Source: Desulfuromonas sp.
GTDB lineage: Bacteria; Desulfobacterota; Desulfuromonadia; Desulfuromonadales; UBA2294
Assembly: GCA_002869615.1 (NCBI GenBank)
Contig: PKUH01000113.1
Location: 1-34,155, forward strand
Length of the DNA: 34,155 bases
Direction of reading: 5' to 3'
The notes below the pieces were generated by a model. It did no database searches. It was not told the DNA's origin and worked only from the letters and a program-made list of their open reading frames with translations. A program made the position numbers and the translations under genes. Of the stretch, positions 15,931 through 23,957 are shown piece by piece (within the stretch, counting starts at the first letter, position 1; each line of letters begins with the position of its first letter).

Positions 15931-16842
15931 ATGTCGATAACAGATTTGCCGTTTCGTAACGATTTCTACAAGGTTATGCTCGACCAGATGTCGGAAGGGG
16001 TCTACTTCACCGACACCGAACGACGCATCCTGTACTGGAACACGGCAGCCGAGCAATTGACCGGCTACAATTCCCAGGACGTTGTCGGATCCTATTGCAA
16101 CGACAACATCCTGCGCCATGTCGATTGCGATGGTTGCTCGCTCTGCGAAGACCACTGCCCGCTTTTTGACTCGCTCAAGGAAGGTCGTCAGGTTTACAAA
16201 CGGGCCTACCTTTACCATAAAAAAGGCTACCGGGTCGCCGTTGATGTCAAGGTTTCCCCGGTCTTCGGATCGACCAATCAGATTTTAGGAGCGGTCGAGG
16301 TGTTCTCCGATGCTTCCGATTCAATTGTTCTTGAGAATCTCAACCAGACCTTGCGCAAGCAGTTACGCATTGACCTGATGACCAAACTCCCCAACCGACG
16401 CGCCTTGATGCAGTCACTGAAGGACGAATTTATCCGTTACAAGCGTTACGAGTCGACTTTTTCGCTGGTAGCGATCGACATTGATCATTTCAAACAGATC
16501 AACGACACCCTGGGCCATCCAACCGGAGACCGGGCTCTGATCTGGTTTGCCAATCAGCTCACTTCGGTGTTTCGCAAGGTCGATACAATTAGCCGGTACG
16601 GCGGTGAGGAATTTTTCGTGTTGTTGCCGAATACTGCCGCCGACACTGCAGTAAAGGCGGCAGAAAAGTTGAAGATACGCTTGAATGAACAACCCTGCCC
16701 GGTGACCGGCGAGATGCTGACGGCCAGCATCGGGGTGACCTCTCTCCTTGCTACCGACACCCTGCGAAGCGTTCTCGAACGTGCCGACCAGGCGATGTAC
16801 CGGGCCAAGGAAAGCGGCCGCAACCGGATCTGCGCCGTCTAG
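15931..16842 (+). CDS. PAS-GGDEF diguanylate cyclase with a cysteine-rich PAS domain
   Basis: This 303-residue soluble protein should make cyclic di-GMP from GTP. Residues about 10-130 form a PAS domain (D-Q-M-S-E-G-V-Y-F-T-D, W-N-T-A-A-E-Q-L-T-G-Y). Its variable loop holds C66-x2-C69-x2-C72-x3-C76, a possible metal or redox site. The GGDEF domain begins near residue 145 (D-x-M-T-K-L-P-N-R-R). The active-site motif is GGEEF (224-228), preceded five residues earlier by an intact RxxD inhibitory site (R215-K-V-D218), so both catalysis and product inhibition are expected. There is no transmembrane segment or receiver domain. No strong ribosome binding site is seen. Its TAG stop shares the CTAG at 16839-16842 with the opposing rnfE stop. 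Confidence 0.93.
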   Translation: MSITDLPFRNDFYKVMLDQMSEGVYFTDTERRILYWNTAAEQLTGYNSQDVVGSYCNDNILRHVDCDGCSLCEDHCPLFDSLKEGRQVYKRAYLYHKKGYRVAVDVKVSPVFGSTNQILGAVEVFSDASDSIVLENLNQTLRKQLRIDLMTKLPNRRALMQSLKDEFIRYKRYESTFSLVAIDIDHFKQINDTLGHPTGDRALIWFANQLTSVFRKVDTISRYGGEEFFVLLPNTAADTAVKAAEKLKIRLNEQPCPVTGEMLTASIGVTSLLATDTLRSVLERADQAMYRAKESGRNRICAV

Positions 16843-17444
16843 GAGCGGGTCATACTGCGCCGGGAATCAATCTTGTTCATCCCGGCGAGCAGGATGCCGA
16901 GGGTGATAAACGCACCCGGCGGCAGAATCATTAGCAGGAAGGGCTCATAGCCGGACCCGAACAACGAAATTCCGAGCAGCGAACCACTACCGAAGATTTC
17001 CCGTACCGCCCCGAGTACAAACAGCGCCAGGGTAAAACCGAGCCCCATACCGACGCCGTCAATAATCGAAATGAAGGTTCTGTTTTTCGAGGCAAAGGCT
17101 TCGGCGCGCCCGAGAATCAGGCAATTGACGACAATCAACGGGATAAAAATTCCGAGTGATTTGTGCAAAGAGTAGACGTAAGCTTCCATCACCAGTTGTA
17201 CGATGGTCACGAACGAGGCGATGATAACGATAAAGGCCGGAATCCGGACCTTCGGTGGAATCATTTTACGCAACAACGAAACGACAATATTGGAATTGAC
17301 CAGAACAAACGTTGTTGCCAGACCCATTCCGAGCCCATTTTCGGCACTGGTCGTCACCGCCAGTACCGGGCAAAGCCCGAGCAGTAGCCTGAATACAGCA
17401 TTTTCCCGCCAGATCCCCTTGCTGAATTCTCCAGCGATATTCAT
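16839..17444 (-). CDS. rnfE: Rnf complex subunit E (ion-translocating ferredoxin:NAD oxidoreductase)
   Basis: This is an integral membrane subunit (201 aa, six predicted helices) homologous to NqrD. The N-terminal motif W-R-E-N-A-V-F-R-L-L-L-G-L-C-P-V-L-A-V-T-T-S is typical and contains the Cys that, with its RnfA counterpart, ligates an intramembrane iron centre in Rnf/Nqr structures. The helix R-T-F-I-S-I-I-D-G-V-G-M-G-L-G-F is also conserved. It is the last gene of rnfABCDGE. Its start overlaps the rnfG stop by 4 bp, and its stop overlaps the stop of the convergent diguanylate cyclase gene, so there is no room for a dedicated terminator before that gene. Confidence 0.95.
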   Translation of the reverse strand: MNIAGEFSKGIWRENAVFRLLLGLCPVLAVTTSAENGLGMGLATTFVLVNSNIVVSLLRKMIPPKVRIPAFIVIIASFVTIVQLVMEAYVYSLHKSLGIFIPLIVVNCLILGRAEAFASKNRTFISIIDGVGMGLGFTLALFVLGAVREIFGSGSLLGISLFGSGYEPFLLMILPPGAFITLGILLAGMNKIDSRRSMTRS

Positions 17445-18031
17445 TGGACAATCTCCTGGCGATGATCCCGATAAAATTCAAGGCCCGCCTTGACCGCCTT
17501 GACCACGGCACGTGGCGAGATCGTCGCACCGGTAATCTGGTCGAACTCGCCGCCATCCTTTTTCACCCGCCAGTCAATATTATCGAGATTCTTCTGTTTG
17601 AACTGATCCTTGAACCAGTCCAGGGTAATCTTGTCCCCCAGACCCGGTGTTTCAGCATGGCTGAGAATCTCGATTCCGGAAACGCTGCCGGTTGCATCGA
17701 CTCCGACCATAATGAAGATATTGCCGCTGTAGCCGTCAGAAGCGACGACCTTGAAGGCAACACCGCTCAACTGGTCTTCCTTGCGCCCCCGATAGAAGGT
17801 CCGCGAAACGTCACGTCCCTTCTTGTCGCGGCCGGTGATCAGCTCGATGGTATCGCTGTCCGGGCTGTTGTCATAAGCCGGCATCACCGCCTGCAGGGCG
17901 CGCAGGGTTTCGAGGCGTCGCTGTTCGGCAATCGGCTCGCGGGTCACCGATTCGACCAGCGACAGAATCAATCCGGCACCGGCGGTAATCAATGTCAGCA
18001 CCAGGGCCAGTTTCAGAATATCCTTCATCAC
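17441..18031 (-). CDS. rnfG: Rnf complex subunit G, covalent flavoprotein
   Basis: This 196-residue protein has one N-terminal transmembrane helix (about 5-27) and an extracytoplasmic FMN-binding domain. The attachment motif I-T-G-A-T-I-S is at 166-172, with Thr170 as the expected phosphoester-linked residue. The H-A-E-T-P-G-L-G-D motif (125-133) that lines the flavin site is also present. Overlaps of 4 bp with rnfD upstream and rnfE downstream show tight coupling. RnfG receives electrons across the membrane and works with RnfD. Confidence 0.95.
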   Translation of the reverse strand: MMKDILKLALVLTLITAGAGLILSLVESVTREPIAEQRRLETLRALQAVMPAYDNSPDSDTIELITGRDKKGRDVSRTFYRGRKEDQLSGVAFKVVASDGYSGNIFIMVGVDATGSVSGIEILSHAETPGLGDKITLDWFKDQFKQKNLDNIDWRVKKDGGEFDQITGATISPRAVVKAVKAGLEFYRDHRQEIVQ

Positions 18032-19014
18032 CTGCCCTCCGTTGCGCTGCCAAAAACCCGTGGGCGGGTATAACGATCAATCAGCGGCGTCGCCGCATTC
18101 ATCAGAAGAATCGCGAACGAAACCCCTTCCGGGTAGCCGCCGAACAGCCGGATCAGAACAGTAATCAGGCCGCAGCCGAAACCGAAAACGTACATGCCCC
18201 TTGGCGTGACCGGTGAAGTTACCATATCGGTCGCCATATAGAAGGCGCCAAGGACGAGACCACCGGTCAGCAGATGAAACACCGGATCGGGATAACGCGT
18301 CGGATCGACCAGCCAGAAAATGCCGCTGGCGATCACCACGGTCGCAATAAAGGTCAGCGGGATATGCCAGGTAATAATCTTTTTCCAGAACAGGTAGGCG
18401 GCACCGAGCAACAGGGCCAGGGCCGAAACCTCGCCGACGCAGCCGGCCATGTTGCCGATAAAATAATTTCCGAAGCCGGCGGTCATGTTCTCCGGCAGTT
18501 GGCCGGTCAACATAACCGCTGTCTTCCACTCGCCAAGCGGCGTCGCTGCGGACATGACATCGATTCCGCTGCCGAGCGGCGCCGGCGCTGTCCAGGCTGT
18601 CATGTGCACCGGGAACGAAATCAACAGGACAACCCGCGCCACCAGAGCCGGGTTGAAGGGATTATAGCCGAGCCCGCCGTAGACCTGCTTACCGACAATA
18701 ATCGCGATCGCGGCGCCGAGCAGGGAGAGCCACCAGGGTGCATTCGGCGGCATATTGAATGCCAGCAGAATCCCGGTCAGGGCGGCCGAACCGTCAGCAA
18801 CCGACCATTTTGTCTTGAACATTTTATTGCAAAGCGCTTCGGCGGCAACAGAACCACCGGTACACAGGACCAGCGTCAGCAGGGCCGGCAATCCGAAGAA
18901 ATAGACGGCAACCACACAGGCCGGCAACAGGCTGTAGATGACCGCCCGCATGATCTTGTCGGTCGTCTCGCCGGAATGGATATGAGGGGAAGAGGAAAGA
19001 TAGATTCCGGTCAT
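18028..19014 (-). CDS. rnfD: Rnf complex subunit D, membrane flavoprotein
   Basis: This 328-residue polytopic membrane protein is homologous to NqrB. It starts with the family segment S-S-S-P-H-I-H-S-G-E-T-T-D-K-I-M. The FMN site is S-A-A-T-P-L at 155-160, with Thr158 the likely attachment residue, the place of the S-G-A-T motif in relatives. G-G-L-G-Y-N-P-F-N-P-A-L-V-A-R (113-127) and the later G-A-F-Y-M-A-T-D-M-V-T-S-P-V-T-P are strongly conserved in the family. It overlaps rnfC and rnfG by 4 bp each. Confidence 0.95.
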   Translation of the reverse strand: MTGIYLSSSPHIHSGETTDKIMRAVIYSLLPACVVAVYFFGLPALLTLVLCTGGSVAAEALCNKMFKTKWSVADGSAALTGILLAFNMPPNAPWWLSLLGAAIAIIVGKQVYGGLGYNPFNPALVARVVLLISFPVHMTAWTAPAPLGSGIDVMSAATPLGEWKTAVMLTGQLPENMTAGFGNYFIGNMAGCVGEVSALALLLGAAYLFWKKIITWHIPLTFIATVVIASGIFWLVDPTRYPDPVFHLLTGGLVLGAFYMATDMVTSPVTPRGMYVFGFGCGLITVLIRLFGGYPEGVSFAILLMNAATPLIDRYTRPRVFGSATEGR

Positions 19015-20342
19015 GACTGGATTTTCCTCCGCTTTTCAAGGATGGCGGCCTTCGCGTGGCGCAGACTCTGGACCAGCGGGATGTAAGACGGGCAGCTGTA
19101 GCTGCAGCAGCCGCATTCGATACAATCCATTGCACAAAAGTTTTCCGCCTGGTCAAACAGTTCCAGCCTGGTGTAGGCGGCAATTGTCGTCGGCAGCAAT
19201 CCGGCCGGGCAGGCCCGGACACAACGGGCGCAGCGAATACAGGGGCCCGCTTCGGCCAGCGCAACATCTCCCTCCCGGAAAACAAGCAGGCCAGAGGTGC
19301 CTCTGGTCGCCGGGACGTCGAGCGAGAGCTGGGACATGCCCATCATCGGGCCACCCATAATCAGTTTGGCCGGTTCGCCGGAAAGACCGCCGCAGAACTC
19401 GGCAAGATGCTGCAGGGGCGTTCCGATCCGGATGCGCAAGTTTTTCTGCTCCTGAATGCCGCTACCGGTCACGGTGCAGATGCGCTCGACCAGCGGTCGG
19501 CCTTCGTATACGGCATCGGCGGCGGCGGCAGCGGTACCGACATTCTGCACAACAACACCGACTTCCATCGGCAGTGCGCCACTCGGAACTTCACGACCGG
19601 TTATCGCCAGGATCAACTGCTTTTCAGCGCCCTGCGGATACTTGACCGCAAGCGGCACAACCTCGATGCCGGTCCCGACACACTGTTCCGTCATCAGTTC
19701 AATCGCATCCGGCTTGTTCGATTCGATCCCGATATAGATGCGATCGACGCCAAGGATTTTGCGCAGAATTACGATACCACGCATAATCCTGTCAGGCTCT
19801 TCCAGCATCAATCGATGATCGGCTGTCAGGTAGGGCTCACATTCGACCCCGTTGAGGATCAGGGTGTCGATCGGCTTTTCTTCCGGCGGCGACAGTTTGA
19901 CATGGGCCGGAAACGTGGCACCGCCCATACCGACAATGCCGGCATCACGCAGCCGGTTCTTCAGCTCATCAGCAGTCAGTTTTTCCGGGTCGCCCTGCAC
20001 CAACCCTTCGATCCAGGTATCTTCGCCATCCGGCCTGATCACAACCGACGGCAGGGGACGGCCGGAAGGATGCGGCCGCGGTTCGATCGCAATCACTTCA
20101 CCCGAGGTCGAAGCATGAACCGGCACCGAAACAAACCCCTTGGCGTTGCCGATAACTTGACCCTTTTTAACCAGCGAGCCGACCTCGACACAGACCTCTG
20201 CCGGGGCGCCGATATGCTGCGAAAGGGGAATGACCAAAATCTCCGGCAGCGGCACTTCCTCAATCGGTCGGGTCGCCGTTGATTGCTTGCTGTCATCCGG
20301 ATGCAGGCCACCCGGGAAGGTTTTCAGTTTACCGATTGCCAT
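19011..20342 (-). CDS. rnfC: Rnf complex subunit C, NADH-binding flavoprotein with two [4Fe-4S] clusters
   Basis: This 443-residue peripheral subunit is related to NuoF and NqrF/NqrA. The N-terminus is a barrel-sandwich domain (G-S-L-V-K-K-G-Q-V-I-G, P-V-H-A-S-T-S-G-E-V). A Rossmann-like flavin/NAD region follows with G-I-V-G-M-G-G-A-T-F-P (136-145), N-G-V-E-C-E-P-Y and an SLBB-like domain. C-terminal ferredoxin ligands are C368/371/374/378 and C407/410/413/417. It lacks the long repetitive C-terminal extension of E. coli RsxC, so it resembles the shorter acetogen and Desulfo-type forms. The rnfB stop is three bases upstream. Confidence 0.95.
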   Translation of the reverse strand: MAIGKLKTFPGGLHPDDSKQSTATRPIEEVPLPEILVIPLSQHIGAPAEVCVEVGSLVKKGQVIGNAKGFVSVPVHASTSGEVIAIEPRPHPSGRPLPSVVIRPDGEDTWIEGLVQGDPEKLTADELKNRLRDAGIVGMGGATFPAHVKLSPPEEKPIDTLILNGVECEPYLTADHRLMLEEPDRIMRGIVILRKILGVDRIYIGIESNKPDAIELMTEQCVGTGIEVVPLAVKYPQGAEKQLILAITGREVPSGALPMEVGVVVQNVGTAAAAADAVYEGRPLVERICTVTGSGIQEQKNLRIRIGTPLQHLAEFCGGLSGEPAKLIMGGPMMGMSQLSLDVPATRGTSGLLVFREGDVALAEAGPCIRCARCVRACPAGLLPTTIAAYTRLELFDQAENFCAMDCIECGCCSYSCPSYIPLVQSLRHAKAAILEKRRKIQS

Positions 20343-20345
20343 TGA

Positions 20346-21197
20346 TCAGGCCGCCTTCTCTTTTTTACGCATCGGAACGGTCGCTTCGGCGAAACTGCTC
20401 CCTTCAGGATAGCTGATCATAAAATCGCGGATACACTTGGTCGGGCATTTTTCGACCGCTTCCGACGCCTTGTCGTGATGATCGTAAACGACCGTTGCCA
20501 GGAAGTTCTCGATTTCATAGGCCTCCGGCACCTGTTTTTTGCAGATCTGGCAGGCAATACAGCCGACATCGCAATATTTCCGGACCAGTGCGCCCTTGTC
20601 ATGACTGTTGCAAAGAACATGGGTCGTCGCCTCAAGCGGTTTCATCTTGATCACATCGCGCGGACAGGCGGCAACACACTTCCCGCATCCCGTACACTTT
20701 CTGCGGCTGATCACCGCCAGATGATCCGGAGTCATCTCAATCGCTCCGAACGGACAGATCCGCTCGCAGGTGCCGAGACCCATACAGCCGCCCGGACACT
20801 GCTTCGGTCCATCCGCCACCTTCTGGGCGGCCCGGCAATCGGTCAGACCGAGATACTTGTATTTATTTTTTGCTTTGTGATTATCGCCCTGGCACATGAC
20901 GACCGCGACTTTCGGGGTTGTCGTAATCGGCGCCAGGCCCATGATATTGGCAATCTTTTCCATGACCGCAGCGCCCCCCGGCGGACAGGGTGCAGAGATT
21001 GTATCACTGCCGGCGACCATCTTGGCATAACCGGCACACCCGGGAAAACCGCAGGCACCACAGTTCGCCCCCGGCAGCAGTTCGAGAACAGCTTCCTCGC
21101 GCGGATCGACTTCAACGGCGAATTTACGGGCGGCAAAGCCGAGGGCCAGAGCCGCCAGGAATCCGATTGCGCCAAGACTGAGAATTGAAGATAACAT
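20346..21197 (-). CDS. rnfB: Rnf complex subunit B, multi-cluster ferredoxin-oxidising subunit
   Basis: This 283-residue protein has an N-terminal membrane anchor (residues 3-23). The Fe-S domain that follows has C46, C49, C54 and C71 (G-A-N-C-G-A-C-G-F-P-G-C). Two ferredoxin motifs come next (C-M-G-L-G-T-C-E-R-I-C-P and C-T-G-C-G-K-C-V-A-A-C-P), then an additional Cys-rich C-terminal region (C-D-V-G-C-I-A-C-Q-I-C). It is longer than E. coli RsxB (192 aa) and resembles the extended RnfB of acetogens and Desulfovibrio. It accepts electrons from reduced ferredoxin. It starts 13 bp after rnfA. Confidence 0.96.
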   Translation of the reverse strand: MLSSILSLGAIGFLAALALGFAARKFAVEVDPREEAVLELLPGANCGACGFPGCAGYAKMVAGSDTISAPCPPGGAAVMEKIANIMGLAPITTTPKVAVVMCQGDNHKAKNKYKYLGLTDCRAAQKVADGPKQCPGGCMGLGTCERICPFGAIEMTPDHLAVISRRKCTGCGKCVAACPRDVIKMKPLEATTHVLCNSHDKGALVRKYCDVGCIACQICKKQVPEAYEIENFLATVVYDHHDKASEAVEKCPTKCIRDFMISYPEGSSFAEATVPMRKKEKAA

Positions 21198-21210
21198 CTT
21201 GTCGTCTCTT

Positions 21211-21792
21211 TTAACCTTTTACCAGTCCGGCAAAGCCCATGAAAGCGAGCGAAAGCAGACCGGCGGTGATCAGGGCGATAGCGGTGCCGCGAAACGATTT
21301 CGGAACCGGGCAGAGATCAACCCGTTCACGCAGACCTGCGAACAGGATCATCGCCAGAGTAAAACCGATCGCTGCTCCGAGGGCAAATACGACCCCTTCA
21401 AGGAAACTGTATTCTTTCTGGATATTGAGTACAGCCAGACCGAGGACAGCACAGTTGGTCGTTATCAGCGGCAGGAAGATGCCGAGAGACTGGTAGAGGA
21501 CCGGGCTGGTTTTCTGGATAACCATCTCTACGAGCTGGACCAGCGATGCAATCACCAGGATAAAAGCAATGGTCTGCAGATATTCGATCCCGAACGGGAT
21601 CAGGACAAAGTACTGGATAAACCAGGTCACAACCGTCGCCACGGTCATGACGAAGGTAACAGCCATTCCCATCCCGAGAGCCGTTTCGACTTTTTTCGAA
21701 ACTCCGAGAAACGGGCAGATGCCGAGGAAGCGGGCGAGAACGAAGTTATTTACGAAGATGGCGCTGACCAGAATCAGCAGCAGTTCAGCCAT
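21211..21792 (-). CDS. rnfA: Rnf complex subunit A, first gene of the rnf operon
   Basis: This is an integral membrane subunit (193 aa, six predicted helices) homologous to NqrE and paralogous to RnfE. The start [23 protein letters not shown] carries the conserved Cys for the intramembrane iron site. A second Cys lies in the later [10 protein letters not shown] segment. A good ribosome binding site (AGGAG, eight bases before ATG) and a near-consensus promoter precede it. The order A-B-C-D-G-E is the proteobacterial one, not the clostridial C-D-G-E-A-B. Confidence 0.96.
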   Translation of the reverse strand: MAELLLILVSAIFVNNFVLARFLGICPFLGVSKKVETALGMGMAVTFVMTVATVVTWFIQYFVLIPFGIEYLQTIAFILVIASLVQLVEMVIQKTSPVLYQSLGIFLPLITTNCAVLGLAVLNIQKEYSFLEGVVFALGAAIGFTLAMILFAGLRERVDLCPVPKSFRGTAIALITAGLLSLAFMGFAGLVKG

Positions 21793-21838
21793 CGTTGAGT
21801 CTCCTGAAAACCATCCGGGTAAATTGGTCTGACCAGCC

Positions 21839-21868
21839 GTTATAGATCAGATTCAACCCGAAAGTCAA
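21839..21868 (-). promoter_or_regulatory. Predicted sigma-70-type promoter of the rnf operon
   Basis: On the minus strand TTGACT (21868-21863) and TATAAC (21844-21839) are separated by 18 bp. Each differs from consensus at a single base. The predicted leader to rnfA is about 40 bases and contains the AGGAG ribosome binding site. Confidence 0.65.
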
Positions 21869-21869
21869 A

Positions 21870-21888
21870 TTTATTTATTTTCATTATC
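21870..21888 (-). promoter_or_regulatory. Possible Fur box beside the rnf promoter
   Basis: The minus-strand 19-mer starting GATAATGAAAAT matches 14 of 19 positions of the classical Fur consensus (GATAAT repeats) and lies directly upstream of the rnf -35 box. The stretch is AT-rich, so a chance match is possible. An iron regulator would make sense for an operon encoding many Fe-S clusters, but this is inference. Confidence 0.25.
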
Positions 21889-22040
21889 AATAAAACATTA
21901 ATCGATTTACCGCAGAAATATTTATCGATAATAAAAACATTTCGCCAACAATGCAACTGAATACCAGCTGCCTATCGGCTAACGACACCGGGATCGCTAC
22001 GGCGCCATCAATGCCGCTGAGCCTTGCTCGCCAACCCTTC

Positions 22041-22069
22041 TTGACATCAAACAAGCGCTGTGTTAAGCA
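22041..22069 (+). promoter_or_regulatory. Candidate hemL promoter
   Basis: A perfect TTGACA (22041-22046) is followed 17 bp later by TAAGCA (22064-22069), a poor -10 box but preceded by TG, as in extended -10 promoters. The leader to hemL would be about 35 bases. Confidence 0.4.
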
Positions 22070-22109
22070 GACGTTCACTTCCATTCATCTCAAATTCTGT
22101 GAGGAAATT

Positions 22110-23393
22110 ATGAACCAGCAGACGTCTGCAAAACTGTTCGCCCGCGCCAAGGAACTGATCCCCGGTGGCGTCAACAGCCCGGTTCGGGCATTCAAATCGG
22201 TCGGGCGCGACCCGATCTTCATCAATAAGGCCGCGGGCTCGAAAATAGAGGATGCCGACGGAAATACCTATATTGATTATGTCGGATCCTGGGGCCCGAT
22301 GATCCTCGGCCATTGTCATCCCAAGGTCGTTGAAGCGATCAAGGCCGCCGCCGACAGCGGCGCCTCTTATGGGGCTCCGACCGAAAAAGAGACGATCCTT
22401 GCCGAAATGGTCTGTGATGCCTACCCGAATATCGAAATGGTGCGGATGGTCTCCTCCGGCACCGAAGCGACCATGAGCGCCATCCGTCTGGCCCGTGGCT
22501 ACACCGGCCGCGACAAAATCCTCAAGTTCGACGGTTGTTATCATGGCCACGCCGATTCCCTGCTGGTCAAGGCCGGCAGCGGCCTCGCCACTTTTGGCGT
22601 GCCGACCTCGCCCGGCGTACCGGCCGATTTTGCCAAGCACACCTTGACCGCAACGTACAATGATCTAGAAGAAGTCAAGGCGATGGTCGCAGCCAACAAA
22701 GGCGAAATTGCCGGGATCATCCTTGAACCGATCGCCGGCAACATGGGCTGCGTCGCCCCGAAAAAAGGTTTCCTGGAAGGGTTACGTCAGCTCTGTGATG
22801 CCGAAGGCATCGTTCTCATCATCGACGAGGTTATGACCGGCTTCCGCGTCGCCTACGGCGGAGCCCAGGAACGTTTCGGCGTGCGTGGCGACCTCGTCTG
22901 CCTCGGCAAGATCATCGGCGGTGGTCTGCCGGTCGGTGCCTTCGGCGGCAAGCGAGAGATCATGAAAGCCCTCTCGCCGGACGGCGGCGTCTACCAGGCC
23001 GGCACCCTCTCCGGCAACCCGCTGGCGATGAGCGCCGGCATTGCCACCTTGAAGCTGCTCAAGGAAGAGGGATTCTACGACAAAATCGAAGAAAAGAGCG
23101 CCTACCTCGAAAAAGGTCTGCGGGCCGCTGCTGAAAGCGCCGGCGTCGCCACCTCGTTGCAGCGGGTCGGCGGCATGTTCTGCACCTATTTCCAACCGGA
23201 AGAGGTCTTCTGCTTTGCCGACGTCAAAGCGGAGACGCCGCAGATCTTCGCCAGATTCTTCCAGTCGATGCTCGAAGAAGGGATCAACCTGGCTCCGAGC
23301 CAGTACGAGGCCGGCTTCATGAGTGCCGCCCACTCGACCGAAGATCTCGATGCGACGATCGCTGCAGCCGAGAAATCTTTTAAGGCGCTTTGA
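22110..23393 (+). CDS. hemL: Glutamate-1-semialdehyde 2,1-aminomutase
   Basis: This PLP enzyme converts glutamate-1-semialdehyde to 5-aminolevulinate in the C5 route of tetrapyrrole synthesis. That fits an organism group that makes many c-type cytochromes. The 427-residue length is normal. [16 protein letters not shown] (115-130) binds the cofactor phosphate. [10 protein letters not shown] (237-246) holds the ring-contacting Asp. The Schiff-base lysine is K267 in C-L-G-K-I-I-G-G-G. The frame is open 53 codons further upstream, but a GAGG ribosome binding site five bases before ATG 22110 and the family N-terminus ([23 protein letters not shown]) fix the start. It is monocistronic, with its own terminator. 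Confidence 0.97.
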   Translation: MNQQTSAKLFARAKELIPGGVNSPVRAFKSVGRDPIFINKAAGSKIEDADGNTYIDYVGSWGPMILGHCHPKVVEAIKAAADSGASYGAPTEKETILAEMVCDAYPNIEMVRMVSSGTEATMSAIRLARGYTGRDKILKFDGCYHGHADSLLVKAGSGLATFGVPTSPGVPADFAKHTLTATYNDLEEVKAMVAANKGEIAGIILEPIAGNMGCVAPKKGFLEGLRQLCDAEGIVLIIDEVMTGFRVAYGGAQERFGVRGDLVCLGKIIGGGLPVGAFGGKREIMKALSPDGGVYQAGTLSGNPLAMSAGIATLKLLKEEGFYDKIEEKSAYLEKGLRAAAESAGVATSLQRVGGMFCTYFQPEEVFCFADVKAETPQIFARFFQSMLEEGINLAPSQYEAGFMSAAHSTEDLDATIAAAEKSFKAL

Positions 23394-23426
23394 TTCGTTA
23401 CCCACTTTTTACCAAGTTTTAAATTC

Positions 23427-23459
23427 AAAAAGCCCTGTCACGTGACAGGGCTTTTTTTT
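23427..23459. terminator. Rho-independent terminator after hemL
   Basis: A perfect 22-base palindrome (23431-23452, arms AGCCCTGTCAC and its complement) is preceded by four A and followed by eight T. It lies about 35 bp after the hemL stop. Confidence 0.93.
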
Positions 23460-23522
23460 GGGGCATCTCACTTCTAACGATTACCGAACGTTTTGTCATA
23501 GCTTTTCCAGGAAGGTTGAGTC

Positions 23523-23700
23523 GTGAGCGTGCGCGCTCACACTGCGCCTTACTCTTTTGGCAACGCTAAAAAGAGTAAGCAGAAAAACGCTGCGTCCCAA
23601 CTCTCAGTTGTTCCCGAAATGTCACAGATGAAAATCGACCGTAAAAAAACTCCGTCCGCCATTGCCAGTCGGCAATTCTGTCCTCAAACAGTTTTTACGG
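23523..23700. repeat. Cluster of three hairpins; likely dispersed palindromic repeat or structured RNA
   Basis: Three dyads follow one another. First, GTGAGCG (23523-23529) pairs with CGCTCAC (23534-23540) around a TGCG loop. Second, an 11-bp perfect stem CTTACTCTTTT (23548-23558) pairs with 23569-23579 around a ten-base loop. Third, CCGTAAAAAAACT (23639-23651) pairs with AGTTTTTACGG (23690-23700) with a two-base bulge, and encloses a hairpin ATTGCC-AGTC-GGCAAT (23661-23676). The second dyad resembles palindromic repeats scattered in many proteobacterial genomes (a TTACTyTTTT stem followed by GCAGAAAAACGC-like sequence) that are often misread as short ORFs. The rest of 23460-23957 shows no gene. 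Confidence 0.5.
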
Positions 23701-23877
23701 CTGTTTCGATTTAAATCCGTGCCCCCCTCGGCGCTCCGCCATGGGACGAAAAACCAAAAACCTGTCATTCCCGACCCGATCGCGAATCCATTTTTTTCAA
23801 CTGTTTCCATAATTCTTCGTCGTAACAACACGATCAAGGGGAACACCACAGATGAGAGTTTTTATTGGCGAAAAAAG

Positions 23878-23906
23878 TTGACTTGGACTACCTGCTATGC
23901 TAGAAA
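23878..23906 (+). promoter_or_regulatory. Candidate promoter of the atpZ-atpI-atpB-atpE operon
   Basis: TTGACT (23878-23883) is followed after 17 bp by TAGAAA (23901-23906), four of six consensus bases. An overlapping extended -10-like TGCTATGCT lies at 23893-23901. Transcription would start near 23913, just before the dyad at 23926-23942. Confidence 0.45.
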
Positions 23907-23925
23907 AAGTCGTTTTTAGACCGAG

Positions 23926-23950
23926 TTGTATGCTGTATACAATTTACCGG
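23926..23950. promoter_or_regulatory. Dyad operator-like element upstream of atpZ, shared with nuo leader
   Basis: TTGTAT-N5-ATACAA (23926-23942) is a symmetric 17-bp dyad placed just downstream of the predicted transcription start, where a repressor would block transcription. Bases 23928-23950 match 15326-15348 upstream of nuo at 19 of 23 positions, including TTTAnCGG after the dyad. Confidence 0.5.
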
Positions 23951-23957
23951 GCTCCGG

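Noticed and set aside
19056-20282. 408-codon plus-strand frame opposite rnfC
   Set aside because: Long only because of GC-rich codon bias in rnfC. Composition is Arg/His/Gln-rich and no motif is seen.
21951-22109. N-terminal extension of hemL
   Set aside because: In frame but outside the family N-terminus. A good ribosome binding site directly precedes ATG 22110.
23523-23714. 63-codon frame (MSVRAHTAPYSFGNAKKSKQ...) before the atp operon
   Set aside because: It runs through two hairpins of a repeat-like element. Similar short frames in such repeats are usually annotation artefacts.
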